Origin: Larkinella bovis
GTDB lineage: Bacteria > Bacteroidota > Bacteroidia > Cytophagales > Spirosomataceae
Reading direction: 5' to 3'
DNA length: 64,000 bases
NCBI RefSeq assembly: GCF_042655385.1
Contig: NZ_JBHSMA010000010.1
Span: 62,001-126,000, forward strand
The notes beneath the pieces were generated by a model. It saw only the letters and a program-made list of their open reading frames with translations, did not search any database and was not told where the DNA came from. The translations under genes and the position numbers were made by a program. This document shows positions 25,149 through 33,673 of the stretch, in pieces. Each line of letters opens with the position of its first letter. Positions within the stretch are counted from its first letter, which is position 1.

Positions 25149-26207
25149 TTACGGAACAAATCGTCCTTCCCCTTCCGGAATTGTCCAAAATTTTTCGGTG
25201 AGTTGCGGGTGGTTGCGGAGAGCCTGCTGTAATTCCTCCACGGGTTCCGGCAGGCTGTCGTCGGCCAGCGGGAACGTGCCGTAGTGAATCGCTACGCTCT
25301 GCTGCGACTGAATATCCTTGTGAATCTGAACGGCTTCGGCGGGGGAGCAGTGGATGGGCGACATGAACCAGGTAGGTTGAAACGCGCCAATCGGAATCAG
25401 GGAAAGCCGCATTGGTCCGTAGTGCTCGCCGGTTTTTCGGAAAAACGAGCCGTAGCCCGTATCCCCCACAAAATACAATTTTCCGGCGGTTTTATTGTCG
25501 ACAATAAAACCGCACCAGAGCGTCGCGTCGCGGTCGAACATACCGCGTCCAGAGAAGTGTTGCGCCGGAACGCAGTGAATCGTGGTGCCCGTATTGTAGG
25601 CCAGTGATCCGTGCCAGTCCATTTCGGTCACATTCCGGCACCCCTGGGCTTCCAGGAAGACTTTTACGCCCAGCGGGCAGTATATTTTTGGCTGGTCCCG
25701 CTGGCAAAGTTGCCGGACGGTTTTGATGTCGAGGTGATCCCAGTGGTTGTGGCTGATGAGCAGAATGTCAATTTTGGGCACATCGTCAAACCGGATGCCG
25801 GGCGGGCGGTTGCGTTCGGGCCCAATCCACTGGTAGGGGCTGGTGCGATTGTACCAGACCGGGTCGGTCAGCACGTTCAGGCTGTCGAATTGCAGCAAAA
25901 CCGTCGAATGGTTGACAAACGTCACGCGTAGTTGCGAGCCGGCAACACGGGCGGGCGGGGGCGGACCGGGCGGCAGGTTGCGGAAAGGAGGCCACGGTTT
26001 TTTATCCCGGCCGGACAGCATCCACTGCAGTGCTTCACCAAGCCCTTTGGCTTTTACGCCGTTGTAATTATAAAACTGCTTGCCGTCAAAATGGTCGGAG
26101 ACCGGCCCCTGGTAACGGGGTGCGGAAATCAGGTACCCAATCGTCAGAATAATGGCGAAAGCAACGACAACAAAAAGCAGAAGGCCCAGCAGAATTTTCG
26201 GAAGCAT
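25149..26207 (-). CDS. membrane-anchored MBL-fold hydrolase (NAPE-PLD/UlaG-like)
   Basis: A 352-residue metallo-beta-lactamase-fold protein with an N-terminal hydrophobic anchor (about 4-27). The metal site is complete: HNHWDH at 153-158 (His153, His155, Asp157, His158), then His in VPAQHFSGRG, Asp in YFVGDTGYG and His in VAIHYGTF. The middle sequence (NHSTVLLQFDSLNVLTDPVW, and a pattern of WYNRTSPYQWIGP) resembles the NAPE-phospholipase-D branch. It may act on phospholipid-like or phosphodiester substrates at the membrane, which is a family-based guess. Its start lies 6 bp after the stop of the fasciclin gene, so the two are probably co-transcribed. Confidence 0.88.
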   Translation of the reverse strand: MLPKILLGLLLFVVVAFAIILTIGYLISAPRYQGPVSDHFDGKQFYNYNGVKAKGLGEALQWMLSGRDKKPWPPFRNLPPGPPPPARVAGSQLRVTFVNHSTVLLQFDSLNVLTDPVWYNRTSPYQWIGPERNRPPGIRFDDVPKIDILLISHNHWDHLDIKTVRQLCQRDQPKIYCPLGVKVFLEAQGCRNVTEMDWHGSLAYNTGTTIHCVPAQHFSGRGMFDRDATLWCGFIVDNKTAGKLYFVGDTGYGSFFRKTGEHYGPMRLSLIPIGAFQPTWFMSPIHCSPAEAVQIHKDIQSQQSVAIHYGTFPLADDSLPEPVEELQQALRNHPQLTEKFWTIPEGEGRFVP

Positions 26208-26213
26208 AGAGCC

Positions 26214-27203
26214 TTATAGTAACACCCTGTCGATCTTGTGAACAACGCCGTTGGTGGCGGTAATGTTCGCCCGGGTGACAATTGCGGGGGTCATGAGGCC
26301 ACTGCTTTTGACGGTGACGGCGCTGCCGCTGACATTTACGGCGAGTTTTCCGGTGCTATAGGCCGTGAGGTTACCGGTAGCCAGGTTGTTCGAATAAAGC
26401 CGTCCGGCCACCACGTGATTGGACAACAGGGCGGTCAGGGTGTTGACGGGCACTTTATTGATGGTATCGGGGGTACTCAGTTTCAACGCCCGGAAGGCGC
26501 TATTCGTTGGCGCAAAAGTCGTATAGGGCTGGGTACCCGTCAGGACCCCGGCCAGCGTTGGGTTGACGGCAGCCACCCGCAGGGCCGCCGTTCCGAGCAG
26601 CGACAAACTGGTGTCAGCCGCCACCACCCCGACCAACGTGCCGCCACCACTCCCACCCGACAGGGGCGGTAGCAGAAAGTGATCAATGACGTGAATGACG
26701 CCGTTGGCGGCCTGCACATCGGGCGTAATCACTTTGGCACCGTTAATAAACAAACCGGCCGGGCCGTTGGTGACATAGGCCACCACCGCCTGGTTGTTGA
26801 TGCTCAGGGATGTCTGAACGGGTTTGTTGTTTTCCATCGGAAAACCGGACGACGCCACGGCGGCTTTCAGGACATGGTATTGCAGGATGGCGGTTAACTG
26901 CTCTTTCGTCATTATGGAAAGCGCCGTCGCGTCGGCGATACCGGAGGCCTTAAATGCCGCATCGTTCGGCGCGAAAACCGTCAGGTTCGGGTTTTTGAAG
27001 GCGTCGAGCTGACCCGCTTGCCGGATGGCCGCTTCCAGAATTGTAAAATCGTCGTTTTCTACAATGTAGTCGGCGACGGTTTTGGGTTGGGCGGGTGCGT
27101 TGTCGTCCTCTTTGTCACAACTGGTCATTCCTGTAAACAGTGTCACTAAAACGGCCAGCAGGTGAATACGGGATCGGAGCGGAGAAAAGCGTATTGTTTT
27201 CAT
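26214..27203 (-). CDS. fasciclin (FAS1) domain lipoprotein, two domains
   Basis: A 329-residue surface or periplasmic lipoprotein with lipobox Cys29 (TGMTSC). Two FAS1 domains lie at about residues 45-180 (FTILEAAIRQAGQLDAF, LTVFAPNDAAF, NGVIHVIDHFLLPP) and 190-329 (YTTFAPTNSAFRAL, NGVVHKIDRVLL). The duplicated VFAPNDAAF and NGVxHxID motifs are diagnostic. A Gly/Ser-rich linker joins them. FAS1 proteins mediate adhesion or matrix contacts. It leads a minus-strand series with the MBL-fold hydrolase. Confidence 0.92.
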   Translation of the reverse strand: MKTIRFSPLRSRIHLLAVLVTLFTGMTSCDKEDDNAPAQPKTVADYIVENDDFTILEAAIRQAGQLDAFKNPNLTVFAPNDAAFKASGIADATALSIMTKEQLTAILQYHVLKAAVASSGFPMENNKPVQTSLSINNQAVVAYVTNGPAGLFINGAKVITPDVQAANGVIHVIDHFLLPPLSGGSGGGTLVGVVAADTSLSLLGTAALRVAAVNPTLAGVLTGTQPYTTFAPTNSAFRALKLSTPDTINKVPVNTLTALLSNHVVAGRLYSNNLATGNLTAYSTGKLAVNVSGSAVTVKSSGLMTPAIVTRANITATNGVVHKIDRVLL

Positions 27204-27389
27204 GTAAAAGCAAGTAATGGAAAAAGATTAAGTATCTAAATTCGTTCGGACAGACGTTTCGGCATGCTATCTTTATGCCGGCACTTTTCAAAACGAACCG
27301 GGTCGGGCATTTATTGAACAGCGAGAACCGGTTACAACTACTTTACAAAACTATCAAATCCTTTGTTAAACTTACTTTTTTGATAACCC

Positions 27390-27992
27390 ATGAAAGAAAA
27401 ATTGCTGGTGTTGGTTCTCCTGGTTACCGTGATGGTCGGCTTTATGGCCCCGGCCAAAAAAATCAAGTTATTCAACGGGAAAGACCTGACAGGCTGGAAA
27501 ATCTACGGCACCGAAAAATGGTACGTTGAGAACGGCGAACTGGTTTGCGAAAGCGGCCCGGACAAAGGCTACGGCTACCTGGGAACCGAACAGTTCTACA
27601 AGAATTTTGACCTCTCGCTGGAATTCAAACAAGAAGCCAACGGCAACAGTGGCGTGTTCATCCGCTCAACGGTGGACGGTACGAAAGTAAGCGGCTGGCA
27701 GGTTGAAGTGGCCCCCCCGAACCACGATACCGGCGGTATTTATGAATCCTACGGCCGGGGCTGGCTGGTCCAGATTCCGGACGAAAAAGAAACCATCCTG
27801 AAACCGGGTGAATGGAATAAACTGCGCATCCGGGCCGAGGGCGACCGCGTCCAGACCTGGCTCAACGGTAAGCCCATGGTGGATTTAAAAGACGAGAAAA
27901 TCGGCAAGGGTGAAGGGGGCGTAGCCCTGCAAATCCACGACGGGGGCGGTATCAAAGTGCGCTGGAAGAATCTGGTGCTCCAGCCACTTTAA
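27390..27992 (+). CDS. exported DUF1080 (3-keto-glycoside hydrolase-like) protein
   Basis: A 200-residue secreted protein: signal sequence (KLLVLVLLVTVMVGFMA), then one DUF1080 concanavalin-like beta-sandwich. The hallmark LFNGKDLTGWKIYG is at about residues 27-40, followed by SGVFIRSTVDG, EVAPPNHDTGGIYE and GGVALQIHDGGGIKVRWKNL. Some members of this family cleave 3-keto-disaccharides; others may only bind sugars. The gene stands alone, converges on the SusD gene, and shares a terminator with it. A palindrome-flanked TATCTTTA at 27268-27275 lies upstream and may be its promoter. Confidence 0.88.
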   Translation: MKEKLLVLVLLVTVMVGFMAPAKKIKLFNGKDLTGWKIYGTEKWYVENGELVCESGPDKGYGYLGTEQFYKNFDLSLEFKQEANGNSGVFIRSTVDGTKVSGWQVEVAPPNHDTGGIYESYGRGWLVQIPDEKETILKPGEWNKLRIRAEGDRVQTWLNGKPMVDLKDEKIGKGEGGVALQIHDGGGIKVRWKNLVLQPL

Positions 27993-28033
27993 GCATCGAT
28001 GAGCCGTAGAGGCCGCATCGGTCATCCGTAACC

Positions 28034-28070
28034 AAAAAAAGCACCAGGAACTCCCGGTGCTTTTTTGTTT
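28034..28070. terminator. bidirectional intrinsic terminator
   Basis: AAAAAAAGCACC (28034-28045) pairs with GGTGCTTTTTT (28056-28066), followed by GTTTTT. It lies between the convergent DUF1080 and SusD-like genes. A-rich and T-rich flanks make it work in both directions. Confidence 0.85.
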
Positions 28071-28090
28071 TTAGTCTCGAACAGTCATTT

Positions 28091-29653
28091 TTATTTATCC
28101 CACCAGACTACGCTGGAAAGCGTGTTGGTGCCACCCTGCCGGGTGCGCGCTTCGAGGAAGTTGGTTTTGTTGTAGGTTTCCTCGGAATCCGGAATGACAA
28201 ACCGGGTCGGAATTTTGCCGCCCGTCAGGTTGCCGGGGTAATTCGTCGGGGTCAAAACCGGGTAACCCGTCCGGCGCCAGTTGGCGAAGATCTCGTATTC
28301 GTCCTCCAGAAACAGGGATACCCACTTCTGCGTTTGAATCTGCTCCATCTGTTCGGCAACGGTTCCGGCGGTTTTGTACGGATTCTGGGCCAGGTACGCG
28401 TTTATTTTCGCTTCGGAAATCACCCCGCCCGTTCCGAACAGCGCCCATTGCCGCATCCCGGCTTTGACGGCGTTGGCGTAAGCCGCGGCAGCGGTGGTTC
28501 CGCTGGCCCAGCCGCGTACGGACGCTTCGGCCAGCAGCAGGTTTATCTCGGCATTGCCCAGCACGATCAGGGGCGCACTGTATTTCAGCAGCGTATTGGG
28601 GTTGGGTTCCGAGAAGGTGTTGAAGTTGGCGGGCAGGTTGTTGTAGGCCGCATTGGGCATTCCGCTTTGCAGGGCCGTGGTCGTATCCGCCGTAAAGGTT
28701 TTGCCGTCGGTCGATGTCCAGACGATCGAAATCACATTCAGACGCGGGTCTTTGGTGGTCTTCAGGTAATCAATGAACGTTTTGGCAAACTTGCCCCCTT
28801 CCACATTGTCGCCACCGGGTGTAATGTAGTCGGTACTCAGTAAACCGTTGGCGATGAAGTTCCGGCTGGCGGTTTGCGAACCGTCTACGTAGGCAATTAC
28901 GGCGCGGTCGGCATCGTCCAGGATAACGCCCCCGGCGACGGCTTTCTCGACCCAGGTTTTGGCCAGGGCGGCATCCACCTGCGTCAGGCGCATACCCAGC
29001 CGCAGCATCAGCGAATAGGCGAATTTCTTCCATTTGGTTACATCGCCCCCGTACATCAGATCGGCGGTTCCGAACGTGGGTTTGGCCGCATCTAAGGCTT
29101 TGATCGATTCGTCCAGTTCTTTCAGCAGATCGGCGTAAATCGCCTGCTGGGTATCGTATTTTGGACCGTAATTTTTGTCCGAAAGCGCTTTTCCGGCGTC
29201 GAAATACGGGATGTCGCCGTACAGGTCGGTCAGACGGTGGAAGATGTAGGCTTTCCAGATGCGGGCGGCCGCCAGTTTGTTCACGTCCGCCGGATTGACC
29301 GAAACCTTATCGATCACCTGCCGAATGGAAATGATGGCTCCCTGCCCGGCACCGGTTCCGGCATAGGCATTCCAGTTTCCGGTCGAGTAGCTGTAGTTGA
29401 AGTATTTATCACCGGCGGCTGGTACTTCCTTGTAGGTCGCAAAGTGCTGCATCGATTGACCGATGGTCAGGTAGGCCGCCCCCGTGAAATTGGTGCTGAC
29501 GCCGTCGAGCAGGGCGCGGGTGAACAGGTATTCGGGAACTACTTCGGCGTATTTATTCGGGTCTACATTCATTTCCTCAAACCCTTTGTCGCAGGACGAC
29601 AGGAGCAGGAACAACGGCGCGGCAAGGCATATTTTTTGAATCAGACGCTTCAT
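28091..29653 (-). CDS. SusD/RagB-like outer-membrane nutrient-binding lipoprotein
   Basis: A 520-residue surface lipoprotein (lipobox LLLSSC, Cys at about 21). The N-terminus FEEMNVDPNKYAEVVPEYLFTRALLDG is typical of the SusD-like_2 branch. A tetratricopeptide-type helical core follows (LAAARIWKAYIFHRLTDLYGDIPYFDAG, the most conserved family motif), and the C-terminal third ends in WRRTGYPVLTPTNYPG. It captures substrate as the lid over the SusC pore. It starts 18 bp after the SusC stop, so it belongs to the same operon. The substrate class cannot be deduced; no glycoside hydrolase is adjacent, and this branch often handles non-polysaccharide ligands. Confidence 0.95.
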   Translation of the reverse strand: MKRLIQKICLAAPLFLLLSSCDKGFEEMNVDPNKYAEVVPEYLFTRALLDGVSTNFTGAAYLTIGQSMQHFATYKEVPAAGDKYFNYSYSTGNWNAYAGTGAGQGAIISIRQVIDKVSVNPADVNKLAAARIWKAYIFHRLTDLYGDIPYFDAGKALSDKNYGPKYDTQQAIYADLLKELDESIKALDAAKPTFGTADLMYGGDVTKWKKFAYSLMLRLGMRLTQVDAALAKTWVEKAVAGGVILDDADRAVIAYVDGSQTASRNFIANGLLSTDYITPGGDNVEGGKFAKTFIDYLKTTKDPRLNVISIVWTSTDGKTFTADTTTALQSGMPNAAYNNLPANFNTFSEPNPNTLLKYSAPLIVLGNAEINLLLAEASVRGWASGTTAAAAYANAVKAGMRQWALFGTGGVISEAKINAYLAQNPYKTAGTVAEQMEQIQTQKWVSLFLEDEYEIFANWRRTGYPVLTPTNYPGNLTGGKIPTRFVIPDSEETYNKTNFLEARTRQGGTNTLSSVVWWDK

Positions 29654-29671
29654 AGTGCGATAGTTAGCAGA

Positions 29672-32600
29672 TTAGAATTTTACCATTAAATTCACCCCCA
29701 GGCTCCGGGTTCTGGGCACCCCAAAGGCTTCCAGCCCCTGGGCGTTGGTGCTGGTATACCCTGATTCCGGATCGAAATACTGGTTCTTCTTGTCCTTGTA
29801 CAGGATCGCCAGGTTCCGGGCTACCAGGGAAACCGATGCACCCTGGAGTTTGAGGAACGACAGCTTGCCGACGGGCAGGTTATAGCTTAGAATGACCTGC
29901 CGCAGCTTCACGAAGTCGTTGTTGAACATGAACATCGCGGTGTAGTTCTTGTCGTTGTCGTAGTACGTATCAACGTCTTCTTTTTTCCAGGTTTTGGTGA
30001 ACGGATTGCCTTCCGGCGTGACACCCGTCACGGTGACCCCGGTTTCGCGGCCCGGCAGCGTTTCCTGCGGCAAACCGAAGCGGTAGGCGTATTGATACAG
30101 GTTCGAATACACGATACTGCCGAATTTACCGTCCATCAGCACGTTCAGCGAGAAGTTTTTATACCGGAAGTTGTTGGTAAATCCCATCGTCAACGGCGGA
30201 GTCCCCTGCCCGATTTCTTCCAGATCGCCCCGCACGGCGTAGCCACTGGCGGTGTTGTACACGACGTTACCGCTGGCGTCGGTTTTCTTGCGATAGCCCC
30301 AAACCGTTCCGTACGGCCGGCCCAGTACGTTCCGAACCAGACCGCCCCCGACCCCCGAACCCACATCGATGCCGGTCAGCCCGTCGGCCAGCCGCTCGAT
30401 TTTGCTCTTGTTGTACGCCATGTTGTAGCTGACATCCCAGCTAAAACCGCTTTTGGTAATCGGCGTTCCGGTCAGCAACAACTCGATTCCCTTGTTGCTC
30501 AGTTCACCCACGTTCAACAGGGCAGACGTATACCCGGACGAAACTGCAATGTTGGTCGTGACAATATCATTCGTGGTTTTACGGTTGTAGAGCGTCAGGT
30601 CGATCCCCAGCCGGTTGTTCAGGAATTTGGCTTCAAACCCGGCTTCGGCCGTCGTGGAGGTCAGCGGTTTCAGGTCGGGGTTGGGCACCTGCGACGACGA
30701 CAAGACCTGCACCGGCCGGCCGTTATGTCCACCCTGCTGCATCGAGTAATATTGATAAATCTGGTAGGCGTTGACCGTTGCCCCTCCCACCTGCGCCCAG
30801 GAGGCCCGTAATTTGGCAAAACTGACCGCTTTGGGCATCCGCATCGCGTCCGAGAGGATGAACGACCCCCCCACTGACGGGTAGAAAATGCTGTTGCTCT
30901 TCGGATTCAGGACCGAAAACCAGTCCTGGCGGCCCGAAAGCGTTAGGTAAGCCACATTTTTGTACCCGAAGTCTACCGAGCCAAATACCGAATTGATGGC
31001 GCTTTTCATGTACGTCGGTGTCGTGGTTGAAGCGGCCAGGTTGGTGTAGCTGTAGAAGTAAGGCACCGTAAATTCGCTACCGGCGATCTGGGTCTGGTCG
31101 TAAATGGCCCGTTGCACGTTGCCCCCCAGCATGGCCGAAAAACTCAGGTTGTCGCTGAAGAAATTCGCGTTGTAATTCAGTGTCAGCATGCCGTTCGTTT
31201 CCGACGAGGTCACTTTGCGGGCGTCATAGGTTCCCAGCGGCTGGTAGGCGTTATTGGTCGGCTGAACGTATTCCGACTGGAAGCTGTAGTAATCCTGGCT
31301 CACGCTTCCCTTGATGTACAGGTTGTCCAGAAGGTCGTACCGGATGCTTCCCTGGCTGATAAACCGGTGTTTGGTGTCGTCGTTTTTGAACTTATTCACC
31401 ACAAAATACGGATTCGGTGCGGCCGGAACCGGGTTCCATTCCATCTCTTTGCCCGTGACCGGATCGTAACCCGGCGACAGACTCCGGATATCGACCACGT
31501 TGGCCACCAGATACGTTGCCCAGTGCGGGTTCATGTCAGCATAGCCCACTTTGGGGCGGTTTTTGCCTTCTTCCAGATTGTACTGGAAAACCGTCTCGAT
31601 GCTTAGTTTTTTGCCCAGAAACGCGTTCAGGTTCAGGTTGGCGATGCGTCGGGTGAACGACGAGTTCGGCACGATGCTGTTGGAAGCCGTGTTGTTCAGA
31701 CCCAGCCGGAAGTTGACCGACTCGTTTCCGCCCGTGAAAGCCACCGAATTGATGTAGTTGGTGCCGGTCCGGTAGAAGTTTTTGAGGTTGTCTTTCTGGG
31801 GCGAATAGGGGTGCAGTTGCCCATCGACCTGGATCGTCGGCTGGCCGTCCATGCGCGCACCGTAGGAAAGCCGCCCCGTGCTTTTGGCTTCGGTCACCGT
31901 GGTCGGTTTTTTGCCATCCACGCCCTGTCCGTATTCATACTGCCAGTTTGGAATCACGGCGATGTTTTCGAAGGTTGTGTTGCTGTTGATTTCCACGCCG
32001 ATACCTTTCTGGCCCCGGCCTTTTTTGGTCGTGATCAGAATCACCCCGTTGGAAGCGCGCGCACCGTACAAAGCAGCCGCCGGACCGCCTTTCAGAACGC
32101 TGATCGATTCGATGTCGTCGGGGTTGATCCCGCCAATTCCGTCGCCACGGTCCACATTCATTCCGTTGCCGTCGGCTGCCGTACCTCCGCCGGGAATGCT
32201 GTTGTCCATCGGCATCCCGTTGATGACGTATAATGGTTGGTTATTCCCGTTGAGCGAACCGTTTCCCCGGATGATGATGCGGCTCGAACCGCCGGGGCCA
32301 GTGGCCATCCCGGTGGCATTCACCCCGGCGATTTTCCCGGTCAGGGCGTTGGCGACGTTGGTTTCGCGGGCCTGTGTAAATTCCGTTCCTTTCACTTCCG
32401 AAACCGAATACGCCAGGGCCTTTTTCTCGCGGGAAAAACCGAGCGCCGTCACCACGACCTCATTCAGCGATTTGGCTTCCGGCACCATCTGCACCGAAAC
32501 GACACTTTGGTTGCCGACCGTTACCTCCCGCGAAACATAGCCTACAAAGCTGAAAATCAGCACGGCTGCTTCTGCTTCCGAATCCGGAACCACCAGCGAA

Positions 32601-33115
32601 TATTTCCCTTCAGCGTCCGAGGACGTTCCGCGCTGGGTACCCTTCACCAGTACGCTCACGCCCGGCATGCCGGCACCGGCTTCGTCCGATACTTTTCCGG
32701 TAATGGTCCGTTTGGGCGCTTCCTTCATACCCGCCGGAACGATTTCCACCGCAGCGGGGGCGCGTTTGAGGATGATACGGTTTTCAATCACTTCGTAGGT
32801 CACCCGGTGGGGGGCCAGAATTTTCGCCAGTACTTCCGCCAGCGCTTCTTCCTGAAATTTGAAGGAAAATTTCTGCGCACTGAAAATCTGGGGATTATAC
32901 ATGAATTTGACTTTCGTCACCTTTTCGATCTTGTCGAGCGCCTTCTCCACATCCACATTGATCAGCGACAGATTGACTTTTTGTTCGAGCACTTTCGGGC
33001 CGCGCACGTCGCGTGCTTGCGCCTGTGAGATGAGCGAGATGGCAAGGAGGGCCTGAAACAGAACCACGCGCAGGAGGGCCTGAAAGGCAGGTTGAAAGTG
33101 TACGGTTTTTGACAT
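29672..33115 (-). CDS. SusC/RagA-family TonB-linked outer membrane transporter
   Basis: The TonB-dependent pore of the SusC/SusD pair, 1147 residues from the ATG at 33115. That start gives a good signal peptide (LLAISLISQAQA); the frame is open to 33229. An STN (secretin/TonB short N-terminal) domain lies at about 47-118, a carboxypeptidase-regulatory-like domain at about 135-215 (TGKVSDEAGAGMPGVSVLVKGT), then the plug with the SusC motif around SISVLKGGPAAALYGARASNGVILITTKKG, and a 22-strand barrel ending in Phe. The STN domain implies control through a FecR/ECF pair, but no FecR gene is within the window. The upstream region of 558 bp holds an inverted repeat (33224-33259). Confidence 0.96.
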   Translation of the reverse strand: MSKTVHFQPAFQALLRVVLFQALLAISLISQAQARDVRGPKVLEQKVNLSLINVDVEKALDKIEKVTKVKFMYNPQIFSAQKFSFKFQEEALAEVLAKILAPHRVTYEVIENRIILKRAPAAVEIVPAGMKEAPKRTITGKVSDEAGAGMPGVSVLVKGTQRGTSSDAEGKYSLVVPDSEAEAAVLIFSFVGYVSREVTVGNQSVVSVQMVPEAKSLNEVVVTALGFSREKKALAYSVSEVKGTEFTQARETNVANALTGKIAGVNATGMATGPGGSSRIIIRGNGSLNGNNQPLYVINGMPMDNSIPGGGTAADGNGMNVDRGDGIGGINPDDIESISVLKGGPAAALYGARASNGVILITTKKGRGQKGIGVEINSNTTFENIAVIPNWQYEYGQGVDGKKPTTVTEAKSTGRLSYGARMDGQPTIQVDGQLHPYSPQKDNLKNFYRTGTNYINSVAFTGGNESVNFRLGLNNTASNSIVPNSSFTRRIANLNLNAFLGKKLSIETVFQYNLEEGKNRPKVGYADMNPHWATYLVANVVDIRSLSPGYDPVTGKEMEWNPVPAAPNPYFVVNKFKNDDTKHRFISQGSIRYDLLDNLYIKGSVSQDYYSFQSEYVQPTNNAYQPLGTYDARKVTSSETNGMLTLNYNANFFSDNLSFSAMLGGNVQRAIYDQTQIAGSEFTVPYFYSYTNLAASTTTPTYMKSAINSVFGSVDFGYKNVAYLTLSGRQDWFSVLNPKSNSIFYPSVGGSFILSDAMRMPKAVSFAKLRASWAQVGGATVNAYQIYQYYSMQQGGHNGRPVQVLSSSQVPNPDLKPLTSTTAEAGFEAKFLNNRLGIDLTLYNRKTTNDIVTTNIAVSSGYTSALLNVGELSNKGIELLLTGTPITKSGFSWDVSYNMAYNKSKIERLADGLTGIDVGSGVGGGLVRNVLGRPYGTVWGYRKKTDASGNVVYNTASGYAVRGDLEEIGQGTPPLTMGFTNNFRYKNFSLNVLMDGKFGSIVYSNLYQYAYRFGLPQETLPGRETGVTVTGVTPEGNPFTKTWKKEDVDTYYDNDKNYTAMFMFNNDFVKLRQVILSYNLPVGKLSFLKLQGASVSLVARNLAILYKDKKNQYFDPESGYTSTNAQGLEAFGVPRTRSLGVNLMVKF

Positions 33116-33673
33116 AATTCGGATTTTGTCGGTTAAAATTCGGCGTAATGATTCCCAATCCATCCCCAAAGGATGTAGCGAAACGGGCGTAAAAATCATG
33201 GAATCAACGGACCGATAATGGGGGCTCATTACCGGCTCTGAGAAGGATCAGTAATGAGCTTTCGGCATAGGCGTCAGTCTTTTTGTCACAGAGATTGATG
33301 AGTTAGGTTGGTCGTTTATTCGGATCGGTATACGGTTTTCGGTGTACGGTATTGGCCAGGGAAGGCAGGGAAATCGCCACGTGAGCCGCCGGATGCTGTA
33401 ACCTGAAAACCGCTTGCCGTCATCGTATCGTGGATTTGGGGTAAAGATGCAGCAACTGCTACCCAATACTCTCTTTGTTGAAATTATTTTTTGAAAATTT
33501 TTAAAAACCTGAAATAATATACGGTGAAGAAGGCGAGTGGGCCGGCCAGGCTCTCCGGGCCAATCATCCGCCGATTTGCCGGGTTTGCGCTACCCGAACC
33601 GGTGTTCGTCGGAATTTGCTTCAAATCCGGCGGGTACGCCCCTAGTTTCGATTCGCATTCGAACGAATCCACG
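33116..33673. other. divergent intergenic region, 558 bp
   Basis: Control region between the SusC gene (minus) and a TonB-receptor gene (plus). Seen in it: GCTCATTAC (33224-33232) with its perfect complement GTAATGAGC (33251-33259); a weaker palindrome with arms CGGTTTTC (33333-33340) and GAAAACCG (33405-33412); and GATTCG (33650-33655) with CGAATC (33664-33669) just before the plus-strand start. The frame of the plus gene is open from a GTG at 33524, but no convincing coding signal is visible there. Confidence 0.6.
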
